This document shows, piece by piece, positions 24,591 through 33,562 of a stretch of DNA of 64,000 bases; within the stretch, counting starts at the first letter, position 1, and each line of letters opens with the position of its first letter. This DNA is from a bacterium (GTDB lineage Bacteria > ARS69), in assembly GCA_025774805.1 (NCBI GenBank), contig JALGZR010000023.1, positions 1-64,000 of the forward strand. Reading direction: 5' to 3'. The notes under the pieces are model-generated. The model was not told the origin of the DNA. It saw only the letters and a list, made by a program, of their open reading frames with translations, and ran no database searches. Position numbers and translations under genes: made by a program.

Positions 24591-24946
24591 GGCCGAGCCA
24601 GGGCAGGTTCCCTGAAGTGACCGATTGCAGTGACCTGCCCGTCTGATGCCGCCCGCCACCACTGCGGCCGCTACGCCTTGCGCGATAACGCCTTCGCCGG
24701 GTCTCCGTTCACGGAGATCCTGTTTTATCGTCATATCGATCTCGAACTTCGGTCCTGATGCCCGGCCCGGGATCGAGGGGGACGCCCCCTTCGACCTCCC
24801 GGCCCGTGGACGGACGATCGGCACCCGCGCTCGCGCACCGGCGCCGGGATCGGCCGGGGGTTCTACATCGATCACGGACACGGGGTCGTGATCGGCGAGA
24901 CGAGGCGTGCTATCTTCGTCGGTTCACCGAAGACGGGAGGCCGGAG
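24591..24946 (+). other. Intergenic region with inverted repeat
   Basis: 356 bp between the last accessory gene and the housekeeping block. GGGCAGGT (24601-24608) and ACCTGCCC (24633-24640) are perfect inverted arms 24 nt apart, and AGTGACC occurs twice between them. This is probably a transcription terminator or the stem of an RNA element. No supported gene; the open frame crossing it is an upstream extension of the aldolase. Confidence 0.4.
24601..24640 (+). terminator. Inverted repeat, possible terminator
   Basis: 8-bp perfect arms (GGGCAGGT / ACCTGCCC) about 10 nt after the methyltransferase stop, with no T-tract. A smaller CAGGG/CCCTG hairpin overlaps the left arm. Confidence 0.35.
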
Positions 24947-26032
24947 ATGAGCTCCTCGGACGAGCGCGACGGGCACCGGGTCATCGATCTGCGCTCCGAT
25001 ACCGTCACCCGGCCCGGACCGGAGATGCGCGAGGCGATCGCGCGGGCCGAGGTCGGGGACGACGTGCTCGGACACGATCCCACCGTTCAGACTCTGGAGC
25101 GGCGGATCGCCGAGACACTCGGCAAGGAGGCGGCGCTGTTCGTGCCGAGCGGCACGATGTCGAACCAGATCGCGATCCGTCTCCACTGTGCGCCCGGCTC
25201 CGAGGTCATCCTGCATCGGGGGTCGCACGTCTTGAACTACGAGGCGGGAGCTCCCGCCGCGGTCTCGGGAGTCGGGGTCCATCCCCTCGACGGCGAGCAC
25301 GGCTTCCTGGATCCCGTTGCGGTGAAGAGCGCCATCCGGCCGTCGTTCCCCCATCTTCCGCCCACCGGTCTGATCTGGGCGGAGAACACGCACAACACCG
25401 CGGGCGGAACCGTCTGGCCGCTGGACCGCCTGGACGCCGTCGCCGCGGTCGCCCACGACGCGGGTCTCCCCTTCCACCTCGACGGTGCGCGCATCTGGAA
25501 CGCCTCGGTCGCGTGCGGCGAGACTCCGGCTCGAATCGCGCGAGAGGCCGACACGATCACGGTCTGCATGTCCAAGGGGCTCGGCGCTCCCGTGGGCTCG
25601 CTCCTCGTCGGGCCCGCGGAGCTCTTGAAACGGGGCTGGACGATTCGTCAGCAGATGGGCGGCGGCATGCGTCAGTCGGGGATCCTCGCCGCCGCCGCTC
25701 TCCATGCGCTCGACCACCACTTCCCCAAGCTCGCCGTGGACCATGCGAACGCGCGCGTTCTCGCCGAGCAACTCTCGAAGCTCCCCGGTATCTCGATCGA
25801 CCTCGCCGCCATGCGGACGAACATCGTCATCTTCGACGTCGCGAGGACCGGCCGCGATCCGACCGAGCTGGCATCGGCGCTGGAGGAGAGGGGAGTGCTC
25901 GTCGTGCCGTTCGGGGGAACGCGGCTGCGGGCCGTCACCCACCTCGACGTGACCACGGACGACGTCCGGCGTGCGGCAGGCATCCTGTCGGACGTCCTCG
26001 TCGCCCGGGCCATTCCGGGAGGTACGGCGTGA
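24947..26032 (+). CDS. ltaE: L-threonine aldolase (low-specificity type)
   Basis: A 361-residue PLP enzyme that cleaves L-threonine or L-allo-threonine to glycine and acetaldehyde. It opens [20 protein letters not shown], the family hallmark, and has [16 protein letters not shown], the active-site His region [12 protein letters not shown], and the PLP lysine in [14 protein letters not shown]. The length is typical (about 340-360). ATG 24947 follows GGCCGGAG. It begins a plus-strand run with nadE and rsmI, though gaps of 278 and 8 nt suggest only the latter two are tightly linked. Confidence 0.9.
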   Translation: MSSSDERDGHRVIDLRSDTVTRPGPEMREAIARAEVGDDVLGHDPTVQTLERRIAETLGKEAALFVPSGTMSNQIAIRLHCAPGSEVILHRGSHVLNYEAGAPAAVSGVGVHPLDGEHGFLDPVAVKSAIRPSFPHLPPTGLIWAENTHNTAGGTVWPLDRLDAVAAVAHDAGLPFHLDGARIWNASVACGETPARIAREADTITVCMSKGLGAPVGSLLVGPAELLKRGWTIRQQMGGGMRQSGILAAAALHALDHHFPKLAVDHANARVLAEQLSKLPGISIDLAAMRTNIVIFDVARTGRDPTELASALEERGVLVVPFGGTRLRAVTHLDVTTDDVRRAAGILSDVLVARAIPGGTA

Positions 26033-26074
26033 CTCCCGGAGCGGATCCCGCCCGCATTCCCGGACGCCCCGGTC

Positions 26075-26236
26075 GTGCTCGCTCGGCCGACGCCTCCCAA
26101 TCCCGGCGATCGGGACGCTCTCGTGACGTTTCATCCGTTCGGCGAGCGCTCCGTCGAGATCCGCCTCGAGGGGTGGAGCGATCCGAAGGCTGCTCGGGCA
26201 CACTTCCTCTCGCACCGCGTTCATGAGGTACTCTAA
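26075..26236 (+). CDS. Possible small ORF after ltaE
   Basis: In the same frame as ltaE, 67 sense codons follow its TGA before the next stop at 26234. From GTG 26075 this gives 53 residues with a protein-like composition, including VTFHPFGERSVEIRLEGWS and PKAARAHFLSHRVHEVL. No ribosome site is obvious. It could be a separate small protein or the C-terminal remnant of another gene. Confidence 0.3.
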   Translation: MLARPTPPNPGDRDALVTFHPFGERSVEIRLEGWSDPKAARAHFLSHRVHEVL

Positions 26237-26310
26237 TCGGTAGGGCTTCGAGGACAACGTCGGGTCGCCGGGGTCGGCAAACCGCGCAACCGCCGCCCCG
26301 GAGGACATGG

Positions 26311-27201
26311 ATGACACGGGAGATCGGAATGGAACGACTGGGTCTGGACGCCGTCACCACCGAGCGAACTCTCCTCGCGTTTCTGCGGGACGAGTGCGCG
26401 AGCGCCGGACTGCGCCGCGGCGTGGTCGGCCTGTCCGGGGGGGTCGACTCCGCGGTCGTGTGCTTCCTCGCGGCGCGGGCACTCGGTCCCGAGAACGTCA
26501 CCGGGGTGATGATGCCGGCGCGTTCCTCCGAGCCGAAGAGCCTCACGGACGCCCGGGTCGTGGCCGAGGCGACCGGCGTCCGTTCCAGAGTCGTCGAGAT
26601 CGGCGAGATGGCCGACGGCTTCCTGAAGCTCGTCCCGGACGCGGATGACATCCGGAAGGGGAACGTCTTCGCGCGCTGTCGGATGATCGTGCTCTACGAC
26701 GTGTCGGCCGAAGTTCGAGGGTTGGTCCTCGGGACGAGCAACAGGTCCGAGATTCTCCTCGGCTACGGGACGCTGCACGGCGATCTCGCGTGCGCGATCA
26801 ACCCGATCGGGAACCTCTACAAGACCCAGGTCCGGGTACTGGCGGAGCACCTCGGCGTTCCCGATTCGATCCGGAGGAAACCGCCCAGCGCGGATCTCTG
26901 GATCGGTCAGACCGACGAGGGGGAGCTGGGCACGACCTACGAGAGGCTGGACGATCTGCTCGTCCGCCTCGTCGACGATCGGATCTCCCCCGAGCGCCTC
27001 ATCGAGGACGGGATGGACCCGGAGTTCGTGCGCTCCACCGAGGAACGGGTCCGCAGGAACCGGTTCAAGGGACGCCCTCCGGTGATCGCCAAGCTCTCCA
27101 CCCGAACGATCGGTCCGGAAACCCGACTGCCGCGGGACGCCGCGCGGTCTCGCCGCCGCCGTCCGGAGTCGGACGCGAAGACCGAACGTTCGCAAGAGTG
27201 A
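26311..27201 (+). CDS. nadE: Ammonia-dependent NAD+ synthetase
   Basis: A 296-residue NH3-dependent NAD synthetase (deamido-NAD + ATP + NH3 to NAD). The ATP pyrophosphatase P-loop GLSGGVDSAVVCFL is at about residues 43-56. GLVLGTSNRSEILLGYGT and LACAINPIGNLYKTQVRVLA are the substrate-binding segments, and the KPPSADLWIGQTDEGELG loop is diagnostic. No glutaminase domain is present. The C-terminal 30 residues are an extra basic tail. Start ATG 26311, with ATG 26329 also possible. Followed by rsmI after 8 nt. Confidence 0.9.
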   Translation: MTREIGMERLGLDAVTTERTLLAFLRDECASAGLRRGVVGLSGGVDSAVVCFLAARALGPENVTGVMMPARSSEPKSLTDARVVAEATGVRSRVVEIGEMADGFLKLVPDADDIRKGNVFARCRMIVLYDVSAEVRGLVLGTSNRSEILLGYGTLHGDLACAINPIGNLYKTQVRVLAEHLGVPDSIRRKPPSADLWIGQTDEGELGTTYERLDDLLVRLVDDRISPERLIEDGMDPEFVRSTEERVRRNRFKGRPPVIAKLSTRTIGPETRLPRDAARSRRRRPESDAKTERSQE

Positions 27202-27209
27202 CCCGCGGA

Positions 27210-28058
27210 ATGACCCCTCGGTCCGGCCTCCTGCGCGTCGTCGCCACCCCCCTCGGGAATCTCGACGACCTCTCCCCGCGGGCCCGCCAAGCGCTCGAGA
27301 CCGCGGACGCCCTCGCGGCCGAGGACACCCGCCGCACCGGTCGTCTCCTGAAGCAGCTCGGCATTTCCCGCAAGCCGATTCTCTCCTACTTCGCCCCGAA
27401 GGAGAGGGAGAAGGCGCGGGCCGTCCGGGCACGCCTGCGGAAAGGGGAGACGGTCGCTCTGGTGACCGACGGCGGCACCCCCGGAGTCTCCGATCCGGGC
27501 GCCGTCCTCGTGGAGATGGCGCTGTCCGAGGGAATCCGGGTGGAGCCGATCCCCGGCCCGAGCGCGGTCGCGCTCGCGCTCTCGGTCTCTCCGGAGGGAG
27601 GCCGACCGTTCGTCTTCGAGGGGTTCCTTCCCGCGAAGTCGGCCGCCCGGCGAAGACGCCTCGAGGAGCTCTGCGAAGAAGGCCGACCGATCGTCTTGTA
27701 CGAGGCGCCGCACCGTCTCCCCGCCGCCCTGCGGGATCTGGTCGACGTTCTGGGCCCCGATCGCCGGGGGACGATCGTGCGCGAGGCGACGAAGATCCAC
27801 GAGGAGGTCCGCGTGGGTACGCTCGAGGAGCTCGCCGCTCGGTTTCGGGGGGGCGTTCGCGGAGAGGTGGTCCTCGTCCTCGAGGGAGGTGAGCCCAATC
27901 CCGACCGCGTCCGCGTCGATGTCGGGGCACTGCTCGATGCGCTCGTCGCCGCCGGGCTCTCCCCCGAACGGGCGGGGCGGGCGGCGGCAGCTGCGACCGG
28001 TCTTCCCAGGAGCCGACTCGTGCGGCGTGCGCGGGAGAGGCGACCCGACACGGCCTGA
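27210..28058 (+). CDS. rsmI: 16S rRNA (cytidine-1402-2'-O)-methyltransferase
   Basis: A 282-residue tetrapyrrole-methylase-fold enzyme that 2'-O-methylates C1402 of 16S rRNA. The expected motifs are all present: VVATPLGNLDDLSPRARQAL, ALAAEDTRRTGRLL, ALVTDGGTPGVSDPG, EPIPGPSAVALALSVS, FEGFLPAK and VLYEAPHRLPAALRDL. The start is ATG 27210; GTG 27198, overlapping the nadE stop region, is an alternative. Translation is probably coupled to nadE. Confidence 0.9.
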   Translation: MTPRSGLLRVVATPLGNLDDLSPRARQALETADALAAEDTRRTGRLLKQLGISRKPILSYFAPKEREKARAVRARLRKGETVALVTDGGTPGVSDPGAVLVEMALSEGIRVEPIPGPSAVALALSVSPEGGRPFVFEGFLPAKSAARRRRLEELCEEGRPIVLYEAPHRLPAALRDLVDVLGPDRRGTIVREATKIHEEVRVGTLEELAARFRGGVRGEVVLVLEGGEPNPDRVRVDVGALLDALVAAGLSPERAGRAAAAATGLPRSRLVRRARERRPDTA

Positions 28059-28144
28059 GGTCGACCCGCGCGGAGGCGCGGAGGAGGGAACGCGAGACCG
28101 CGAGAGGCCGGCCCCCGCGGCGGGAGCGGAGGAGTCGCCTTCTC

Positions 28145-30433
28145 TTACCGCGCCAGGACGAGCTTGCGGCTGACCAGCTGCCCTCCGGCGCTCAGGACCG
28201 CGAAGTAGACCCCCGACGGCGCGTCCTTCGCGACCCAGGTGATCTGCCGGAACCCGCCGTCTCCGCGGGACCGGCGCGCGATCTCGGCCACGCGTCGCCC
28301 GCGCACGTCGTAGACGGCGAGAACGACCTCCCTCTCCGACCGCGCCGCGAATCGGAACGTCACTACATCCCGAGCCGGATTCGGCCGCGGCGGATCGAGT
28401 CGCAGACCTTGAGACGCCGGATCGATCGACACCTCGACCTCCGTCGGGGGACCGAGATCGATCTCCCACGCGCCCCTTCCGAACGTGGCCGCGACGAGCT
28501 TGCGCCGGGCATCGTGGATCTCCAAGTCGGTGACCCGCGCGTTCGGGAGCCCCGTGCCGTAAGGAAGCCAGTGGGTACCGGCGTCCGAGCTTCTCCAGAC
28601 GCCGCTCTCGCCGCCGACGTACCATTCCTCGGGAGGAATCGGATCGACCGCGATGGCCCACACCGGCTGATCGGGCAGGTCTCCCGTGACGTCCGACCAG
28701 TGGGCGCCCCAGTTCATCGTGAACGCGATCCGAGCGGCCCCCGGCGAGGACCCGGAGAACGTCACGAGGGCGCCGCTGGCGCCCGCGGGGTGCGGAAGAA
28801 TGCGCGTCACGGCGCCGGATCCGAAGGTCAAAGGAGCCGTCGGAGACCAGGTCTCACCGTCGTCCGTGGTGACGAAGGCCGACGTTCCCTGTGCGATCCA
28901 GACGATGTCTCCGTTCGCCGGGCTGATGGAGATCGACGTGGCGGGCAAGCCGGACACGTTCGTCCAGAGATTGCCCCCGGTCGTCGTGCGAAAGATCCCG
29001 TCGCCGGTCGCCGTGTACAGATGGTCTCCGTCTCTCCGATCGATCGCCAGGGGCGGCATCCACGCGGGCAGCCCGGTGACTCCGTTCATGATGGGGAACC
29101 AGGTCCAGGGGCGCCCCCCGTCAGTGCTCTTCCAGATTTGCAGAGTACCGGCCGCGTACGTGACAGACGCGTCGCCGGGAGCCACATGACACGTCGCGGA
29201 AGAGGCGGCGAGACCGTCCGACCACTCGCTGGTGCCCATCCACCGATTCACGCCGTGGCTCACGGAGCAACCGAGCAGAAAGTCGGGCACGGACTGCGCG
29301 AGACCGACGTCATAGAGCTGGAACGTCACGAGTCCCGCACTTCGGTCGGCCCAAGAGTGGCCGTCGTCCGTGGAATCCCAGACCCCGCCGCCGGTGGCGA
29401 CCATCACGTTTCCGTCGACCCCCGGGTGGTAGACAAGGTCGTGGTTCCCCGCATGAACGTTGCTGCCGACAGCAGAGAAGACCGCGCCTCCGTTCGTGGA
29501 CCGGGCCAGCCTGGTCGTCCCCACGATCACGGTGCCCGCATCGTCCGGGTCCGCGACGCAGGCGAGATTGAACCAGCTCTGACCGGAGGGGATCCCCGCC
29601 GAGTTCATCTCCGTCCAGGTGGCGCCGTCGTCGGTGGACTTGATGAGGTCGTACACGTCTCCGCTCACCCCCGGTTCCCCGATGAGGCAGTAGACCGTGC
29701 TGCCGCTCACGCCGAGCTTCGACTTCCCGAAAAGGAACGAATAGGGCTGACCGGTTCCGGCCTTCGTCCACGTGATCCCGTCGTCGGTGGACACCTTGAC
29801 GTTGTTCCCGCCCGAGTCGTTCCCCTTGCAGGTGTAGACGCGATTCGGGTCGCCCGGCTTCCAGGCGACGTCGTAGTAGTCACCGCCGGGCTTCACGGCG
29901 ATCCAGTTCAGCCCGCCGTTGCCCGAGCGCCAAAGCCCGTCGTTCGCGCCGGCGAGAAAGGTGCCGTTCGGACCCGCCCGCAGGACGTGAAATCCGTGAC
30001 GATCCGCCGGGTCGCGGACGAGATCGGTCGGGTGCCAAGTCGATCCGCCGTCCGTGGAGCGCAGGATGCCCACTCCGGAGATCTCGCCGAGGCTGTTCGT
30101 GGCCTCGCCGGTCCCGATCACGATCAGGTTCGGGTCGGAGGGATGGACCGCGACGCCGCCGATCGCCAGCCGAGGCAGGTCGTCCGTGAGCGGCGTCCAC
30201 GTGAGGCCGCCGTCGGGGCTCCGCCAGAGACCGCCGCCCGCGGTGCCGGCGTAGATGATGTCGGTGTTCAGCGGATCGAAGGCCACACAGAGCGTCCGGC
30301 CGGCGCGGTTCGTGGGACCGAGAGAAGACCAGGCCTCGGATGCGGACGGACAGGGAATCGCGAGAATGAGAGCCGAGAGCAGGAGGGCGAGGCGGGAAAC
30401 CGATCGCGAGAAGCGGGATTGTCCCTCGAGCAT
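28145..30433 (-). CDS. Secreted BNR-repeat protein with FlgD-like C-terminal sorting domain
   Basis: A 762-residue exported protein. A signal peptide (LALLLSALILAIPCPSASEA) is followed by at least eight BNR/sialidase-type units with the S-x-D-x-G-x-x-W box (for example SPDGGLTWTP, STDDGITWTK, STDDGATWTE, TTDDGETWSP), forming a VPS10/photosystem-stability-factor-like beta-propeller. The last about 85 residues (NPARDVVTFRFAARSEREVV, then VYDVRGRRVAEIA, ending LVSRKLVLAR) form the FlgD-Ig-like domain used as a secretion/anchoring tail in FCB bacteria. ATG 30433 follows GGGGAG. The catalytic arginines of true sialidases are not evident, so binding or cell-surface interaction is more likely than hydrolysis. 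Confidence 0.75.
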   Translation of the reverse strand: MLEGQSRFSRSVSRLALLLSALILAIPCPSASEAWSSLGPTNRAGRTLCVAFDPLNTDIIYAGTAGGGLWRSPDGGLTWTPLTDDLPRLAIGGVAVHPSDPNLIVIGTGEATNSLGEISGVGILRSTDGGSTWHPTDLVRDPADRHGFHVLRAGPNGTFLAGANDGLWRSGNGGLNWIAVKPGGDYYDVAWKPGDPNRVYTCKGNDSGGNNVKVSTDDGITWTKAGTGQPYSFLFGKSKLGVSGSTVYCLIGEPGVSGDVYDLIKSTDDGATWTEMNSAGIPSGQSWFNLACVADPDDAGTVIVGTTRLARSTNGGAVFSAVGSNVHAGNHDLVYHPGVDGNVMVATGGGVWDSTDDGHSWADRSAGLVTFQLYDVGLAQSVPDFLLGCSVSHGVNRWMGTSEWSDGLAASSATCHVAPGDASVTYAAGTLQIWKSTDGGRPWTWFPIMNGVTGLPAWMPPLAIDRRDGDHLYTATGDGIFRTTTGGNLWTNVSGLPATSISISPANGDIVWIAQGTSAFVTTDDGETWSPTAPLTFGSGAVTRILPHPAGASGALVTFSGSSPGAARIAFTMNWGAHWSDVTGDLPDQPVWAIAVDPIPPEEWYVGGESGVWRSSDAGTHWLPYGTGLPNARVTDLEIHDARRKLVAATFGRGAWEIDLGPPTEVEVSIDPASQGLRLDPPRPNPARDVVTFRFAARSEREVVLAVYDVRGRRVAEIARRSRGDGGFRQITWVAKDAPSGVYFAVLSAGGQLVSRKLVLAR

Positions 30434-30474
30434 GAGGTGATCTCCCCTACGAAGGCAAGGGGGGAGCAACCGCC

Positions 30475-30525
30475 ACTATACCACTCCTCGGCCGCGGCTT
30501 CCCGCGACCGCACGAACCGTATACT
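30475..30525. promoter_or_regulatory. Divergent promoter region
   Basis: Between two divergent genes there are two -10-like hexamers. TATAGT is on the minus strand (30480-30475), facing the BNR gene. TATACT is on the plus strand (30520-30525), facing the sulfatase-like gene. The -35 elements are weak. Confidence 0.35.
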
Positions 30526-30562
30526 CTGGGCGGCTCACCTCACCTTCGACGGAGATCCCCCG

Positions 30563-32047
30563 ATGCGCGTACCCGCCGAGAGGCACGGCCGGCCGAGCGC
30601 CCACGCCGCCCGAGCTCCTCTCTCCGAGGCGGGATCTCCTCGACACGCTCTCCGTGCGCCCCTACCCGGTCTCGCGCTCGGGCTCGTGGGACTCCTCTCC
30701 GGGGGATGTGCGCCCGATGCGGGAGACGACCCGTCCGACGGTGGTCCCCCCCCGCCCTCCGATCGGAATCTCCCGAACGTCGTCCTGATCATGCACGACA
30801 CGCTTCGACCCGATCGCCTCGACTTCCACGGCAACCCGACCGCGGCCTCGCCCTTCCTCGGACGGATCGCGCGCGCGGGAGTCCTCTTCACCGAGGGGCT
30901 GTCCACTTCCTCCTGGACGGCGCCCGCGACGGCGTCCCTCATGACCTCGCTGTATCCGACGCAGCACGGCGTGATGACGGGGTTTTTCCTTCACCGACGA
31001 CGGACCGAGGCCGCCGGCAAGGACACGACAGAGGTGAATCGTCTTCCGGATGCGGTCGCGACTTGGCCGGAGCTGCTGCGGGAGGCGGGCTACCGCACGT
31101 TCGGCATCGGAGCGAACATCAATATCGGACCGGAGATCGGATTCGACCGGGGCTTCGATCGCTTCGTGCGGCTCAAGACGCCACGGTGGAATCGGAAGGA
31201 CGACGAGGAGAGTCGCGAGCCCGGTCCCACCGACGGGGGACGCGGCAAGCGTTCCGCCGAGGCGAGCGCCGAGGGCGTGCTGGCGAAGTTCCTCGAGTGG
31301 GAGGGAGAGATCCTGTCCTCGGAACCCTACTTCCTCTACCTCCACTTCAACGACATGCACAGACCCTACACGCCCCGCGCCCCCTGGTTCGTGCCTCCCG
31401 CGCGCGCGGATCACCGGGACCTCGCCGCCTACGACAGCGAGATCACGTACGCCGACCGGGTGATCCAGAGGATCCACCGGCGTCTGGATCCCGACGACGA
31501 CGACGTCCTCCTGGTCGTCAGCGACCACGGGGAGGCGTTCGGTGAGCACGGGATTCACGGGCATCCGAAGGGCCTCCACCGCGTGCTGAACCGCGTTCTC
31601 TTCCTCGCCGCCGCGCCTCGCCGGGACGGCTTCGCCGCCATCCGCCGAGATCCGGTCAGTCTGATCGACGTGTTTCCGACGATCTTCGAAACGGCCGGAT
31701 TGCCCGTTCCTTCCGGCCGGGAGGGCCGTTCGGTGCGGACCGGTGCGGAGCGCCCGGTCTTCGCCCACCGGCGCCCCCTGGCCCCCGGACGAACGGACAC
31801 CTGGGCCGTCGTGGTCGGCGGGTGGAAGGCGACGCGGGAGGCCGGCGTCTGGTCTCTCTACGATCTGACCTCGGATCCGGGCGAGCGAACCGATCTCGCC
31901 GAGGACCACCCGCGGCTTCTCTCCCGGATGCAGGCGGCGCTCGCCGACTTCGAGGCGAGAAGCGAAGCGCTCCCCTCCGAGACGGTCGAGGTGGAGCTCG
32001 GCGAAGAGCGCAAGGATGCCCTGCGGGCCCTCGGCTACGTGGATTGA
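30563..32047 (+). CDS. Sulfatase/alkaline-phosphatase-superfamily lipoprotein
   Basis: A 494-residue protein with an N-terminal export signal ending in the lipobox-like LVGLLSGGC. The sulfatase-superfamily core starts NVVLIMHDTLRPDRLDFHG (two metal aspartates expected; D and N here), has the nucleophile segment SSWTAPATASLMTSLYPTQH, and later LYLHFNDMHRPYTP and LLVVSDHGEAFGEHG (metal D-H). The canonical C/S-x-P-x-R is absent: the position reads S-W-T-A-P-A-T, with a likely Thr or Ser nucleophile and no formylglycine cysteine. A phosphodiester or phosphoethanolamine-type reaction is therefore plausible. It heads a run of envelope genes. Confidence 0.75.
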   Translation: MRVPAERHGRPSAHAARAPLSEAGSPRHALRAPLPGLALGLVGLLSGGCAPDAGDDPSDGGPPPPSDRNLPNVVLIMHDTLRPDRLDFHGNPTAASPFLGRIARAGVLFTEGLSTSSWTAPATASLMTSLYPTQHGVMTGFFLHRRRTEAAGKDTTEVNRLPDAVATWPELLREAGYRTFGIGANINIGPEIGFDRGFDRFVRLKTPRWNRKDDEESREPGPTDGGRGKRSAEASAEGVLAKFLEWEGEILSSEPYFLYLHFNDMHRPYTPRAPWFVPPARADHRDLAAYDSEITYADRVIQRIHRRLDPDDDDVLLVVSDHGEAFGEHGIHGHPKGLHRVLNRVLFLAAAPRRDGFAAIRRDPVSLIDVFPTIFETAGLPVPSGREGRSVRTGAERPVFAHRRPLAPGRTDTWAVVVGGWKATREAGVWSLYDLTSDPGERTDLAEDHPRLLSRMQAALADFEARSEALPSETVEVELGEERKDALRALGYVD

Positions 32048-32180
32048 GCCGCCGGCATCTTCGTGCGCTCCCCTTGACGCGCCGCACGCGGACGTCCAAT
32101 CTCACGCGACCCCGGGGAGGACCTTTCCGGATCCCGGGGGTCCGTGGCACCGGGGACCCCGGGCTCTCCGTTCTCTCGAG

Positions 32181-33323
32181 ATGACCGCCAAGCGAAAACC
32201 GGTCTCCAGACCCCTCCCGGTTCTCTTCCTCGTTCCCCACCTCGAGGTCGGAGGAGCGGAGCGCCAGCTCGCCGAGCTCGTCACGCGGATGGATCCCGCC
32301 CGCTTCCGACCGATCGTCGTCTCGCAGAAGGGTGGCGGGGTCTTCTTCGAGCAGATTCAACGGGCCGGCGTCGAGGCGCATCGCTTCGAGCTGCCCAGCC
32401 GGTGGGGCGTCCACTTCGCCTGGCGTCTCGCCCGGCTCTGCCGGAGTCGAGGAGTGAGGGCGATGGTCCTCCGCGGCTTCTCGACCGGCGTCGTCGGCAG
32501 GCTGGTCGGGCGTGCCCTCGGCATCCGGCCGATTCTCATGGCCGAGCACTCGACCGGACGCGTCGACCCCGATCCGAAGAAGCGCCCGCTCGAACGCCTC
32601 CTGGCGCCGCTGTGCGACGGGGTGATCGCCGTCGCCCGCGGTCAGATTCCCTATCTCATGCAGGAGAAGAGGCACCGGCCGGATAGGATCCGTGTCGTCT
32701 ACAACGGCATCGATCTCTCCGACTGGAGGCCGGAGGAGCCGGACGGCGAGATCCTCCGCGAGCTCGCGATTCCCGCCACCGCCCCGGTCGCGGGCATCCT
32801 CGCGATGCTGCGGCCCGAGAAGGACCACGACACGTTTCTTCGCGCCGCGAGAATCCTGGGAGAGCGCCTTCCGGATGCGCGTTTCCTCGTCGTCGGGGAG
32901 GGCCGGGAGCGGTCCCGTCTCGAGGCGCTCGCCCGGGAGTTGGAGATCGGCGAGCGGGTGATCTTCACCGGACGGCGGTCGGACATCTCCCGGCTTCTGA
33001 CCGTGTTCGACGTCACGGTGCTCTCCAGCGTCACCGTGGAGACGTTTCCGATGTCGTTCCTCGAGGCGATGGCCATGGCCCGACCGCTCGTGGGCACACG
33101 TGTCGGAGGCGTGCCGGAGATGATCGAGGAGGGCGGCAACGGTTACGTCGTTCCCCTGCGCGATCCGACGGCCCTGGCGGACGCGCTGGAGAAGATCATC
33201 GCGGATCGGGAGGTCGCACGAAGGATGGGGCGCCGCTCGCGCGAGATCGTCGCGGAGAAGTTCACGATGGATCGCATGGTGCGGGACACGGAGGACTTCA
33301 TCGACTCCTTCTTCACCGGCTGA
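32181..33323 (+). CDS. GT4-family glycosyltransferase
   Basis: A 380-residue GT-B fold glycosyltransferase of family 4. The N-terminal domain starts VLFLVPHLEVGGAERQLAEL, the hallmark acceptor-side loop. The linker contains VVYNGIDLSDWRPEE. The donor domain has GILAMLRPEKDHDTFLRAA, FLVVGEGRERSRLEALA, VIFTGRRSDI and the E-x7-E motif VETFPMSFLEAMAMARPLV. It probably adds a sugar from a nucleotide donor to a lipid or surface glycan. It lies 133 nt after the sulfatase-like gene; ATG 32181 directly follows CTCGAG. Confidence 0.85.
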   Translation: MTAKRKPVSRPLPVLFLVPHLEVGGAERQLAELVTRMDPARFRPIVVSQKGGGVFFEQIQRAGVEAHRFELPSRWGVHFAWRLARLCRSRGVRAMVLRGFSTGVVGRLVGRALGIRPILMAEHSTGRVDPDPKKRPLERLLAPLCDGVIAVARGQIPYLMQEKRHRPDRIRVVYNGIDLSDWRPEEPDGEILRELAIPATAPVAGILAMLRPEKDHDTFLRAARILGERLPDARFLVVGEGRERSRLEALARELEIGERVIFTGRRSDISRLLTVFDVTVLSSVTVETFPMSFLEAMAMARPLVGTRVGGVPEMIEEGGNGYVVPLRDPTALADALEKIIADREVARRMGRRSREIVAEKFTMDRMVRDTEDFIDSFFTG

Positions 33324-33562
33324 GGGCGCGGTCCCGCCTCGCTCGAGCGGGGATCACGCGCGTCGCCCGCACCGGTCCCCCCCCGCCCGCGCCGGTCCCT
33401 CCCCGTCCGCGCCTCTCCCCCGGCGTGCCCGTGGCCCCTCTGCGGTGTGGAAGCGCCACCACGACGAAGTCCGGCGCGGCGAGCCGCTGCCGTTCTACCC
33501 CTTGACCCGACGTTCCCGAAGGTTCAAGCTGGACCGGAACGGGTGAAACCGATGGGGGTCCA

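Noticed and set aside
26233-28661. Two very long minus-strand ORFs (about 570 codons each)
   Set aside because: Antisense to nadE, rsmI and the end of the BNR gene with no domain content.
28409-30562. 718-codon upstream extension of the sulfatase frame
   Set aside because: It is antisense to the BNR gene; the sulfatase protein with export signal clearly starts at 30563.
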